Positions 1 through 5,395 of a DNA stretch of 10,563 nucleotides are shown one piece after another. Numbering within the stretch: the first letter of the stretch is position 1; every line of letters starts with the position of its first letter. The stretch is from Phycisphaerae bacterium (GTDB taxonomy: Bacteria; Planctomycetota; Phycisphaerae; Phycisphaerales; SM1A02): contig PKCT01000230.1 of NCBI GenBank assembly GCA_002862325.1, positions 1-10,563 of the forward strand. Direction: 5' to 3'. A program made the translations under genes and the position numbers. The notes beneath the pieces are model-generated. The model searched no databases. It was not told the DNA's origin and saw only the letters and a list, made by a program, of their open reading frames with translations.

Positions 1-761
1 TCGATCGGCACTGGATGCTCGTCGACGAGGATCGCACGTTCCTCTCCCTCCGCAGCCTCCCGACCCTGGCCCGCCTCCAGGTGGATCTTCGTGGTTTCGT
101 ACCTTCCGACGACCAGGAGCAAACGCCGCTGCCGGAGAGCATCGGCCTCGACTTCGATGGTGCCCGATTCGACCTGTCACCCCGGGACGGAACATCGCAG
201 TCAGCGCGGCTGTGGGGCGCCGACCGACTGGTCGTCGATGAGGGGGATGCGATCGCGGCCTGGCTCGGCGAGCGGTTGGGACGAACGGTTCGACTCGTGC
301 GTCACGATCCGGCGAGCGACCCCTGGGTCCAACCAGACCCCCCCGCTCGAGGAGCCGCGACCGGGCTGAGTGACGGATATCCGGTGCTCGTGCTCTGTCG
401 ATCGACCCTGGAGTCCACGCTCGGCCCCGACTGGTCCTCCCGTCGATTTCGCGCCAACATCCTGATCGACGAGGCCGAGCCCGAGGTGGAGGATCGATGG
501 CGAAGGATCAGGATCGGCGGCGTCGAGCTCGAACTGGTCAAGCCCTGCGTCCGGTGCGTCGCGACCACGGTCGATCCGGATCTGGGCGAGCGAAGCGGGG
601 TCGAACCACTGCACCTGCTCACCTCGCGCAGGACCTGGAACGGCAAGCCGACGCTGGGATGGAATGCGCTGATTCGGTGCGCGGGTTGGATCGAAGCCGG
701 AGATCGAATCGAGGTGCTGGAGACGCGATCCTCGGAGATCGATTCGGAGATCCGCGGCTGA
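1..761 (+). CDS. MOSC domain protein, YcbX-like (5' end outside window)
   Basis: Partial gene. The reading frame is open to the left edge: codons from base 3 read D-R-H-W-M-L-V-D-E-D, the motif where YcbX-type MOSC N-terminal beta-barrel domains read 'DR.wM.vDedG.flt.R'. The ATG at 15 is therefore internal, and a few tens of residues are missing. The C-terminal MOSC domain follows: a G-Y-P segment (near bases 377-385), RFRANILID, then KPCVRC with cysteines at 546-548 and 555-557, TTVDPDLGER, and a final GDRIEVL strand. In this family the first of these cysteines is the presumed ligand of the molybdenum cofactor. Relatives (YcbX, eukaryotic mARC) reduce N-hydroxylated compounds using Moco. No C-terminal 2Fe-2S ferredoxin domain is present, so an electron donor would have to be separate. 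The gene stops with TGA six bases before the convergent scpB stop. Family assignment is firm; substrate is unknown. Confidence 0.9.
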   Translation, partial: DRHWMLVDEDRTFLSLRSLPTLARLQVDLRGFVPSDDQEQTPLPESIGLDFDGARFDLSPRDGTSQSARLWGADRLVVDEGDAIAAWLGERLGRTVRLVRHDPASDPWVQPDPPARGAATGLSDGYPVLVLCRSTLESTLGPDWSSRRFRANILIDEAEPEVEDRWRRIRIGGVELELVKPCVRCVATTVDPDLGERSGVEPLHLLTSRRTWNGKPTLGWNALIRCAGWIEAGDRIEVLETRSSEIDSEIRG

Positions 762-767
762 CGTCGA

Positions 768-1427
768 CTAGGAATCTGCCGGTGCTTCGACCGTCTCGGA
801 CGGCCTGTCGGCGGGCGGGCTGTCCGTGGCGGCGGCCTCGGGGGCGGATGGCTCGGGGGAAGCCGTCTTCTTCGCTGGCTTCGGACGAAGTTCCTTCGAC
901 TGGGGAAGGTCCTCGAGCGACGCCAGTCCGAAGGTCTCCAGGAACTCCCGGGTGGTTCCGTAGAGAATCGGTCGACCGAGTTCTTCGGCCCGACCGGCGA
1001 TCTTCACCAACCGTCGCTCGTGTAGACCCCGAAGGACTTCGCCGCAGCTCACGCCACGGATCGCTTCGAGGTCGGCTCTCAGAATCGGCTGCCGGTAGGC
1101 GATGATCGCGAGGGTCTCCATCGCCGCCTGACTCAATCGCCACTGCTGACGCGCACCGCGAAGACGAGCGATGTCTTCGGTGTACGTCGGAAGCGTCATG
1201 ACCTGAAGTCCGCCCGCGACCCGTTCGATCCTGAAGGATCGTCCGGTTGCCTCGTAGGACTCGTTCAACCCTTCGACCGCATCACGAACCCTCCGAACGG
1301 CTCCACCGCCGTCGTTGGGGGTGTCGTCGTCGAGTTCGAGAATCGTCGCGATTCGGCGCTCGCCGAGCGGTCGGTCCGCGGTCATGAGTACCGCTTCCAC
1401 CCGGAGCATCAGATCCTCTTCAGACAT
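768..1427 (-). CDS. scpB: Segregation and condensation protein B
   Basis: 219-residue ScpB, the winged-helix dimer that binds the ScpA kleisin and regulates the SMC condensin in chromosome compaction and segregation (cytoplasm, nucleoid). An N-terminal winged helix spans about residues 5-80. The second spans about 95-165 and contains the diagnostic LSQAAMETLAIIAYRQP at 98-114, an I-R-G-V motif (123-126) and GRPILYGTT at 151-159. A low-complexity Pro/Ala/Glu tail of about 45 residues follows, longer than in typical ScpB. I chose the ATG at 1427 because a good Shine-Dalgarno (GGAGGT, complement of 1432-1437) lies four bases upstream; a longer in-frame start at 1520 would run into atpC. It is the last gene of the minus-strand cluster, 28 bases after atpC. 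scpA, its usual neighbour, is not in the window. The stop is six bases from the convergent MOSC gene, with no hairpin between them. Confidence 0.95.
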   Translation of the reverse strand: MSEEDLMLRVEAVLMTADRPLGERRIATILELDDDTPNDGGGAVRRVRDAVEGLNESYEATGRSFRIERVAGGLQVMTLPTYTEDIARLRGARQQWRLSQAAMETLAIIAYRQPILRADLEAIRGVSCGEVLRGLHERRLVKIAGRAEELGRPILYGTTREFLETFGLASLEDLPQSKELRPKPAKKTASPEPSAPEAAATDSPPADRPSETVEAPADS

Positions 1428-1455
1428 GCACACCTCCCACACCGGCGTCGGGTGC

Positions 1456-1866
1456 TCAACCGCCTTCGGCCAGGGCGACGGCCGCGGTGGCGACCGCTCG
1501 TTCCTGTTCGAGCTTCGCACGAACCTCGAGGTCCGTGTTGCCGCTCTCCATCACCGCTTCGACCGCGCGTTCCAGGCGGGTACGAGCTTCCGCGAGCTCC
1601 AACTCGTCCTTCGCCACAATCTCATCCGCCACCAGAACGAGGCGATCGTCGTGAAGCTCGGCGAAGCCGCCGTTCAGGAGATAGGTACGCTCCTCTCCCG
1701 CCGCCAGCTTGATCCGGAGACGACCGGTCCCGAGCTTGGACACGAATGGTGCCGCACTGTGCAGGACGCCTCTCTGCCCATCCCACTGGGGGAATTCGAC
1801 CTCGACGACTTCCTCGTCGAGGATCTGCTCGGATGGCGTAACGATCGCACACTTGAAGGTGGACAC
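1456..1866 (-). CDS. atpC: F1 ATP synthase epsilon subunit
   Basis: 136-residue epsilon subunit, the central-stalk protein that binds gamma and the c-ring and can inhibit ATP hydrolysis; it acts at the inner face of the cytoplasmic membrane. The N-terminal beta sandwich (about 1-84) carries the family pattern: WDGQRGVL at 28-35, then AP and KLGTGRLRI (44-52), and LNGGFAE at 64-70 followed by DDRLVLVADE. The C-terminal helical hairpin (about 86-133) is present and alanine- and charge-rich; the I/L-D-x-x-R-A ATP-binding motif of some epsilon subunits is not obvious. The start is GTG at 1866, supported by AGGAG nine bases upstream on the minus strand. Oddity: atpC is normally the last gene of the atp operon, directly after atpD, but here it follows a CYTH gene and precedes scpB. 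Family call is secure. Confidence 0.95.
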   Translation of the reverse strand: MSTFKCAIVTPSEQILDEEVVEVEFPQWDGQRGVLHSAAPFVSKLGTGRLRIKLAAGEERTYLLNGGFAELHDDRLVLVADEIVAKDELELAEARTRLERAVEAVMESGNTDLEVRAKLEQERAVATAAVALAEGG

Positions 1867-1922
1867 CGGATGGATCTCCTGTTCGTGGGTCGGCCCGCGG
1901 TCCTGTTCACGGGTCGTGCAGT

Positions 1923-2531
1923 TTAGCGACTCTCCGGCGGACTTCCCCCGCGGCCGACGTCTCCCAGCCCCAGATCCGACCGGAAGGCCATTTCCGCGTT
2001 CGTGAAGCGATCCTCATCGGTGACCTCGCGGTCCACCACGGGCTTCAACCATGCAGGAAGCTCGAGGGACGCGGCGGCCTCGACCGACGGGATCTCGGCT
2101 TCCACCAGGATCACATCCAGACCGACGAACCGATCGATCTCCCAGCACACCCCCTCCTCGTGGAGTCGCCAGCGGGTCTTTTCGAGCCGTCGACCCAAGG
2201 TCGAGGGCCATGCGGCTTGGAAGGCGGCTTCGGAGATCTCACGCTCGAACTCGTGTCGGACCAGTCCACTGCCCGCCTTGAGGGTGTGGAAGTATCGATT
2301 TCCCGCCTCGCTTTCCACTGCGCGGATCCGGCCGACCGTGGGCACGTCGTGCTCCGTCGCCATCTTCGCAGCCCGCCATGCCGGATCGTCGGGCGAGACC
2401 GGGGGGAGATAACCCTGGAGAATCTGGATCCGAGCGGACCGGACCGGAAGGGATTCGTCCAGGAGACCTTCGGGCAATCGATGAAGCAGCCACTTGCGCT
2501 CCACCTCGATGTCGGTGCGTGCATCGTTCAT
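1923..2531 (-). CDS. CYTH domain (triphosphate tunnel metalloenzyme) protein
   Basis: 202 residues, essentially one CYTH domain, the eight-stranded tunnel that binds triphosphates with a divalent metal. The signature ExExK is E9-V-E11-R-K13. Further tunnel charges fit the fold: R68-x-R70, K85 in HTLKAG, E94/E98 in VRHEFEREIS, K118-x-R120, E131-x-D133 in WEIDRFVG, and E144-x-E146 in ILVEAEIP. The end resembles the family's 'VTdd.ryxN..mA' (170-182). Known members include class IV adenylyl cyclase, thiamine triphosphatase and bacterial inorganic triphosphatase. The all-conserved tunnel suggests an active enzyme, most simply a tripolyphosphatase, but substrate cannot be read from sequence. No CHAD domain is fused. 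The ATG overlaps the holB stop (ATGA at 2528-2531), which implies translational coupling. A 56-base gap separates it from atpC. Confidence 0.88.
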   Translation of the reverse strand: MNDARTDIEVERKWLLHRLPEGLLDESLPVRSARIQILQGYLPPVSPDDPAWRAAKMATEHDVPTVGRIRAVESEAGNRYFHTLKAGSGLVRHEFEREISEAAFQAAWPSTLGRRLEKTRWRLHEEGVCWEIDRFVGLDVILVEAEIPSVEAAASLELPAWLKPVVDREVTDEDRFTNAEMAFRSDLGLGDVGRGGSPPESR

Positions 2532-3685
2532 CCGCGGTCCCGCCCCTGGCCTCGCACATCGAACGCGTTACCGAGATCGGACACGAGGCCCGCACAGACG
2601 AATTTCAGGTTCACGTTCCGATTCGCACGGTGCTCCGCCTCCGCGACCGCCTCGATCGCCCGGGCCGACGCCTCGATCGTCCGATCATCACCGGCCACCG
2701 CCGCTTCACTCATGCGTTCTCGTAGCCGGGTACCGATCACCGAGGCGAGGTTCGACAGTCCCGTCCGATTGGCCGCCTCCTTCGAAGCCCGCTTGTCCGC
2801 CTTCACCACGCTCTTGGCGAACTCGTCGACGAGCTCGGCCATCGTCTCCCCGAGACCCGCGGGCCAATCGCCCCGCTCCAGTCTCGCGAAGCCCGGTGCG
2901 AGCGTCGCGTTCCACGTCTGCATGCCTCCGTCAATCGCCTGGCGAAGTCTGCCCGGGCTGCCATCGGCGTACCGCGTGAACCAGTCGCGATCGGCGTCGT
3001 CGATCTCGATTCCGTTGGCGAGCAGCCATCGATCGATCGATGGCTCATCGAGCGTTCGGAAGGGAACCCGTCTACATCGACTGCGCACGGTCGGAAGCAG
3101 ACGCTCGTCCCGCGTGGTGACGAGCATGATGATCGTTCGTGGCGACGGTTCCTCCAGCGTCTTGAGCAGGGCGTTCTGTCCCTGGGGATTGAGCAGCTCG
3201 GCCTCGTCGACGATGAAGACCCTCCGAACGCCGCGATACGGCGTGCGCGCGTGCAGGGCGTCGAATCGCTTCCCCTCGACGTCCCCACCCAGCATGTGTT
3301 CGCGCAACAGATCGATCGGAATGGCCCGTTGCTTGGAGTCTCGAAGCCGTGCGATCTCGCTGGTCGCGGCGAGTTCCTTCCGGATCACCTTGAGATCGGG
3401 ATGCGTCCCGGCGTCGATCAATCGCGCATCCGGGCTATCCAGCGGTGGCTCGAACGCGTCGAGGGCCAGCGCAGATGGCTCGGGTTCCAGGAGCAGTCTC
3501 GCGAAGCGGATCGCCGTGGAGAGCTTCCCAACGCCATCCGGACCGTGCAGGATCCACGCCGCCGGCATGCGGTCCTGACGAAAGGCATCGACGAGCTCGC
3601 TGATCGCGGCCTCCTGCCCGAAGATCGGGGTCCGACCTCGCGGATCGCCGGTGGACCCGGGCAGGTTGGACGCGTCGGCGCTCAT
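2528..3685 (-). CDS. holB: DNA polymerase III delta-prime subunit, clamp-loader AAA+ protein
   Basis: 385 residues. Delta-prime is a fixed, non-catalytic subunit of the clamp loader that helps open and load the beta clamp during replication. AAA+ features: FGQEAAI at 22-28, a P-loop-like GPDGVGK at 48-54, GTHPDL at 93-98, Walker B FIVDEAELL at 157-165, NALLKTLEEP at 171-180, and the SRC motif (S202-R-C204) that delta-prime and DnaX use for interfacing. The P-loop lysine is followed by Leu rather than Ser/Thr, consistent with no ATP hydrolysis. The four-cysteine zinc module normally found just before GTHPDL is absent. The start is the ATG at 3685, which overlaps the upstream lipoprotein stop (ATGA, 3682-3685); a longer frame to 4015 would read antisense-like sequence inside the lipoprotein gene and is rejected. 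The C-terminal part (about 235-385) is the less conserved collar region. A distant DnaX is less likely given the length and the lack of a good Walker A. Confidence 0.9.
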   Translation of the reverse strand: MSADASNLPGSTGDPRGRTPIFGQEAAISELVDAFRQDRMPAAWILHGPDGVGKLSTAIRFARLLLEPEPSALALDAFEPPLDSPDARLIDAGTHPDLKVIRKELAATSEIARLRDSKQRAIPIDLLREHMLGGDVEGKRFDALHARTPYRGVRRVFIVDEAELLNPQGQNALLKTLEEPSPRTIIMLVTTRDERLLPTVRSRCRRVPFRTLDEPSIDRWLLANGIEIDDADRDWFTRYADGSPGRLRQAIDGGMQTWNATLAPGFARLERGDWPAGLGETMAELVDEFAKSVVKADKRASKEAANRTGLSNLASVIGTRLRERMSEAAVAGDDRTIEASARAIEAVAEAEHRANRNVNLKFVCAGLVSDLGNAFDVRGQGRDRG

Positions 3686-4716
3686 GGAATCTTCGGAACC
3701 GACACCAGTCGACACGTCTGCGGGACGCGACTCGACGAGTCGCCCGGCACCACTTCCACCATCGCCTCCTCGCCATTGATGCGGTGCATCGGGAATTCGC
3801 GCATCAAGGCCTCCACCTCGGGCGCATAGAGCGTGCTTCGGCCGTCGTAGGAACGATTGTCGAACACACCGATGGTCACCACGCTCGATTTCGTCACCTC
3901 GTCGTGGTGATACCAGGCGTCGAAACCGCGATTCCGGAGTTCCAGGACCTCGCGTTCGCTGAGCCGCCTGACCTCCTCGAAGCTGATCTGGTCGCCACCG
4001 AAGGTCCCCCAACACGCCACCTGAAGGGAATACAGGGGCTCGACGCCGGGGTACATCAACCGCAACTGTCGGATGTCGTGCTTGCCGATGGGCGAGTCGT
4101 CGGGAAGCACCGAGAGGAAGGCCTGCGGGAAGGCGGGGCGCCCATTCCGCTCAAGTGCCTTGACCTGGGCGCGAACGGCCTGGGCATCCGAATCGGACGG
4201 GCTCGGGAATCGTCCGAACCAGACGGCCGATCCTCGCCCCTGCGGACGGACGAACGCAGCCCGAAGGGCCGGATAGTCCCGAACGATCTGCTCCCGAATC
4301 GCCGCCGCCTGCATCGGATGACCGTCTCCACCGACGGTCGTCAGCAGCACGGACCACCGACCCGTGGACGAGGATGTTCTCAGGGAGGTCGACCTTCCAC
4401 GATCGAATCCAGTCGCCGCCACATTCGAGGACCGATCTCGAAACACCTCGTCGCCGGGGTTGATCAGACTCGCACTCGAGTCGGTCGTGTCGCGCGTCGG
4501 GTCTCCCGACCCACCGGAACCGGCCGGATCAGGACCGCATCCAGAAAAAATGGACAAAATGAGGGGAATCATCAGGACCCAACCCAGTACCGACTCGAGA
4601 CATCTCCGTCCGCGAAAAAAGCGACCCTGATCGCACCGGCGTCTCGAATTACTGGACACACCGTCGCAACCGATCCAGATCAATTTTTCAGCGGCCGGTC
4701 GCAGCACTGGGTGCAT
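3682..4716 (-). CDS. Lipoprotein with two SPOR-like repeats
   Basis: About 344 residues if started at ATG 4716. A basic stretch with many Arg residues precedes a hydrophobic segment (LGWVLMIPLILSIFSGC) ending in a lipobox-like F-S-G-C, with the Cys near residue 60. This predicts an envelope-anchored lipoprotein. A Ser/Gly/Asp-rich linker follows. Two similar modules then occur: W-S-V-L-L-T-T...V-W-F-G-R-F (about 121-205) and Y-S-L-Q-V-A-C...V-V-T-I-G-V-F (about 229-315). Their spacing resembles the beta-alpha-beta-alpha-beta plan of SPOR domains, which bind denuded peptidoglycan; similarity is by pattern only. The start is uncertain: ATG 4728 lies inside a probable -10 box. ATG 4716 would give a leaderless mRNA. 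GTG 4659 gives a more normal 41-residue signal peptide. ATG 4572 lacks a basic n-region. None has a clear Shine-Dalgarno. It heads the minus-strand cluster and overlaps holB by ATGA. Confidence 0.75.
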   Translation of the reverse strand: MHPVLRPAAEKLIWIGCDGVSSNSRRRCDQGRFFRGRRCLESVLGWVLMIPLILSIFSGCGPDPAGSGGSGDPTRDTTDSSASLINPGDEVFRDRSSNVAATGFDRGRSTSLRTSSSTGRWSVLLTTVGGDGHPMQAAAIREQIVRDYPALRAAFVRPQGRGSAVWFGRFPSPSDSDAQAVRAQVKALERNGRPAFPQAFLSVLPDDSPIGKHDIRQLRLMYPGVEPLYSLQVACWGTFGGDQISFEEVRRLSEREVLELRNRGFDAWYHHDEVTKSSVVTIGVFDNRSYDGRSTLYAPEVEALMREFPMHRINGEEAMVEVVPGDSSSRVPQTCRLVSVPKIP

Positions 4717-4723
4717 CTTGTAC

Positions 4724-4750
4724 ATCATAGTGTAAAGCCCTCAAATTCAA
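4724..4750 (-). promoter_or_regulatory. Candidate sigma-70-type promoter for the lipoprotein-holB cluster
   Basis: Read on the minus strand, TTGAAT (complement of 4745-4750) lies 15 bases from TATGAT (complement of 4724-4729). TATGAT matches the -10 consensus at five of six positions and TTGAAT matches the -35 at four of six; the spacer is short. The area is visibly more AT-rich than the genes around it. The -10 box includes the furthest upstream in-frame ATG, so translation probably starts further down. Seen by eye only, not by scoring. Confidence 0.45.
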
Positions 4751-4764
4751 ACACTTACGTGTTT
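4749..4764. promoter_or_regulatory. Inverted repeat, possible operator
   Basis: AAACAC, four-base centre TTAC, GTGTTT: the two six-base arms are exact reverse complements and the central TA also pairs, so 14 of 16 bases are symmetric. It sits between the divergent lipoprotein and FlgM-like genes and touches the proposed -35 box of the lipoprotein promoter. This suits a dimeric repressor or activator site. It could also form a weak hairpin, and four Ts (4762-4765) follow on the plus strand, but the stem is too AT-rich and no gene ends there for a terminator. Confidence 0.4.
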
Positions 4765-4785
4765 TAAGCCCCACAAGCTGCGGAC

Positions 4786-4814
4786 TCAAGGAATTGACCG
4801 CTCTGCGACGATAT
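4786..4814 (+). promoter_or_regulatory. Weak candidate FliA (sigma-28) promoter
   Basis: GACGATAT at 4807-4814 matches the FliA -10 consensus GCCGATAA at six of eight positions. The best upstream TAAA-like element is TCAA at 4786-4789, 17 bases away, slightly longer than the usual 15. It lies 110 bases upstream of a FlgM-like gene, a class of gene often transcribed by sigma-28. The match is marginal and could be chance. Nothing else recognisable was seen between 4815 and the Shine-Dalgarno at 4914. Confidence 0.2.
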
Positions 4815-4924
4815 TGACCCCGGCACGGTGAGGCAACCGAACCGAACCGTGCTCCGAAGCGAAGTCATCACTGAAGTCCCCTCTTTCCGCCCTTGGTGTC
4901 CCCCGCACCACGTGGAGCCCCCTC

Positions 4925-5233
4925 ATGTCCGACATTTCCAACATCGCTGGCAGCCTTGGATCATCCAACCGCTCTTCGCGGCCTGGCCGTGTTCAATCTG
5001 AAGTCTCGCCACCTCCGACCGCCGTCCAGAGGTTCGACAGAACCCCGTCGGACGAGGTCGAGATCTCCGAGGACGCCCGCCGCATGGCCGCGACCCGAGT
5101 TCAATCGGAACTTGACGTCGACATGACGCGAATCGCCCGGGTCCGAGCCGCGATCGAGTCCGGCGGCTACGACGATCCCGCGAAATTCGCGTTCGCCGCG
5201 ACCGCGCTGATCGACGATCTCGCATCCAGCTGA
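4925..5233 (+). CDS. FlgM-family anti-sigma-28 factor-like protein
   Basis: 102 residues, small and without signal peptide or membrane segment. The N-terminal 40 residues are Ser/Pro/Arg-rich and probably disordered, as in FlgM. The second half follows the FlgM plan: D43-E-V-E-I-S-E-D-A-R52 (family pattern 'd.V.lS..a'), then R69-I-A-R-V-R-A-A-I-E-S-G-G-Y-D82 (family pattern 'R...v..ir..I..G.Y') and a last helix A-F-A-A-T-A-L-I-D-D-L. FlgM binds FliA to hold back late flagellar genes until it is exported through the hook-basal body. The start has a Shine-Dalgarno GGAG (4914-4917) seven bases upstream. The gene stands alone between a divergent operon and a terminator, with no flagellar gene in the window. 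The family call is by pattern; whether it controls FliA or another sigma factor is inference. Confidence 0.7.
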   Translation: MSDISNIAGSLGSSNRSSRPGRVQSEVSPPPTAVQRFDRTPSDEVEISEDARRMAATRVQSELDVDMTRIARVRAAIESGGYDDPAKFAFAATALIDDLASS

Positions 5234-5257
5234 ACCATCACATCCGCAAGACCTTCG

Positions 5258-5292
5258 CCACCGCGTCTCGACGAGACGCGGTGGTGTCTTTT
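5258..5292 (+). terminator. Rho-independent terminator after the FlgM-like gene
   Basis: Arms 5258-5270 and 5272-5284 are exact reverse complements over 13 bases around a single base at 5271. In RNA this would be a stem of about 11-12 pairs with a small loop, strongly GC-rich (CCACCGCGTC core). A run of four Ts (5289-5292) follows within a TGTCTTTTGTC context. It starts 24 bases after the FlgM-like stop codon and separates that gene from the amidohydrolase operon. Confidence 0.85.
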
Positions 5293-5322
5293 GTCACCAG
5301 TCTGGCGTGTCTGAACCGGTTG

Positions 5323-5362
5323 GAATCCTAGTATGGGATGGGACGCGGTCCCACAAGGATTC
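5323..5362 (+). promoter_or_regulatory. Leader region of the amidohydrolase operon with nested inverted repeats
   Basis: Two nested repeats lie between the terminator and the first amidohydrolase start. The inner arms TGGGAC (5339-5344) and GTCCCA (5348-5353) have a three-base loop; the outer arms GAATCC (5323-5328) and GGATTC (5357-5362) enclose them. A TAGTAT (5329-5334) could be a -10 box, matching four of six positions, but no convincing -35 is 16-18 bases upstream. The promoter of this operon must lie in about 5293-5385; its exact place is not settled. Confidence 0.3.
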
Positions 5363-5395
5363 GCACGACCACGCCGATCACACCGGGAGACGCTG

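Noticed and set aside
762..767. Bidirectional terminator between the MOSC gene and scpB
   Set aside because: Only six bases separate the stops; there is a GTCGAC palindrome but no stable stem or T run.
1428..1520. N-terminal extension of scpB by 31 codons
   Set aside because: It overlaps atpC, reads as low-quality Arg/Pro-rich sequence, and the ATG at 1427 has a strong Shine-Dalgarno.
2160..3578. Plus-strand open frame of 472 codons opposite the CYTH and holB genes
   Set aside because: The translation is Ser/Arg-rich without domain features, while the minus strand carries clear CYTH and AAA+ motifs across the same bases.
3686..4015. N-terminal extension of holB by 110 codons
   Set aside because: It lies wholly within the lipoprotein gene in another frame, is Arg/Gly-rich without domain character, and the ATGA overlap at 3682-3685 gives a natural start.
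4749..4768. Terminator reading of the AAACAC...GTGTTT hairpin plus T run
   Set aside because: The stem is only six mostly A-T pairs and no plus-strand gene ends upstream of it; an operator reading fits better.
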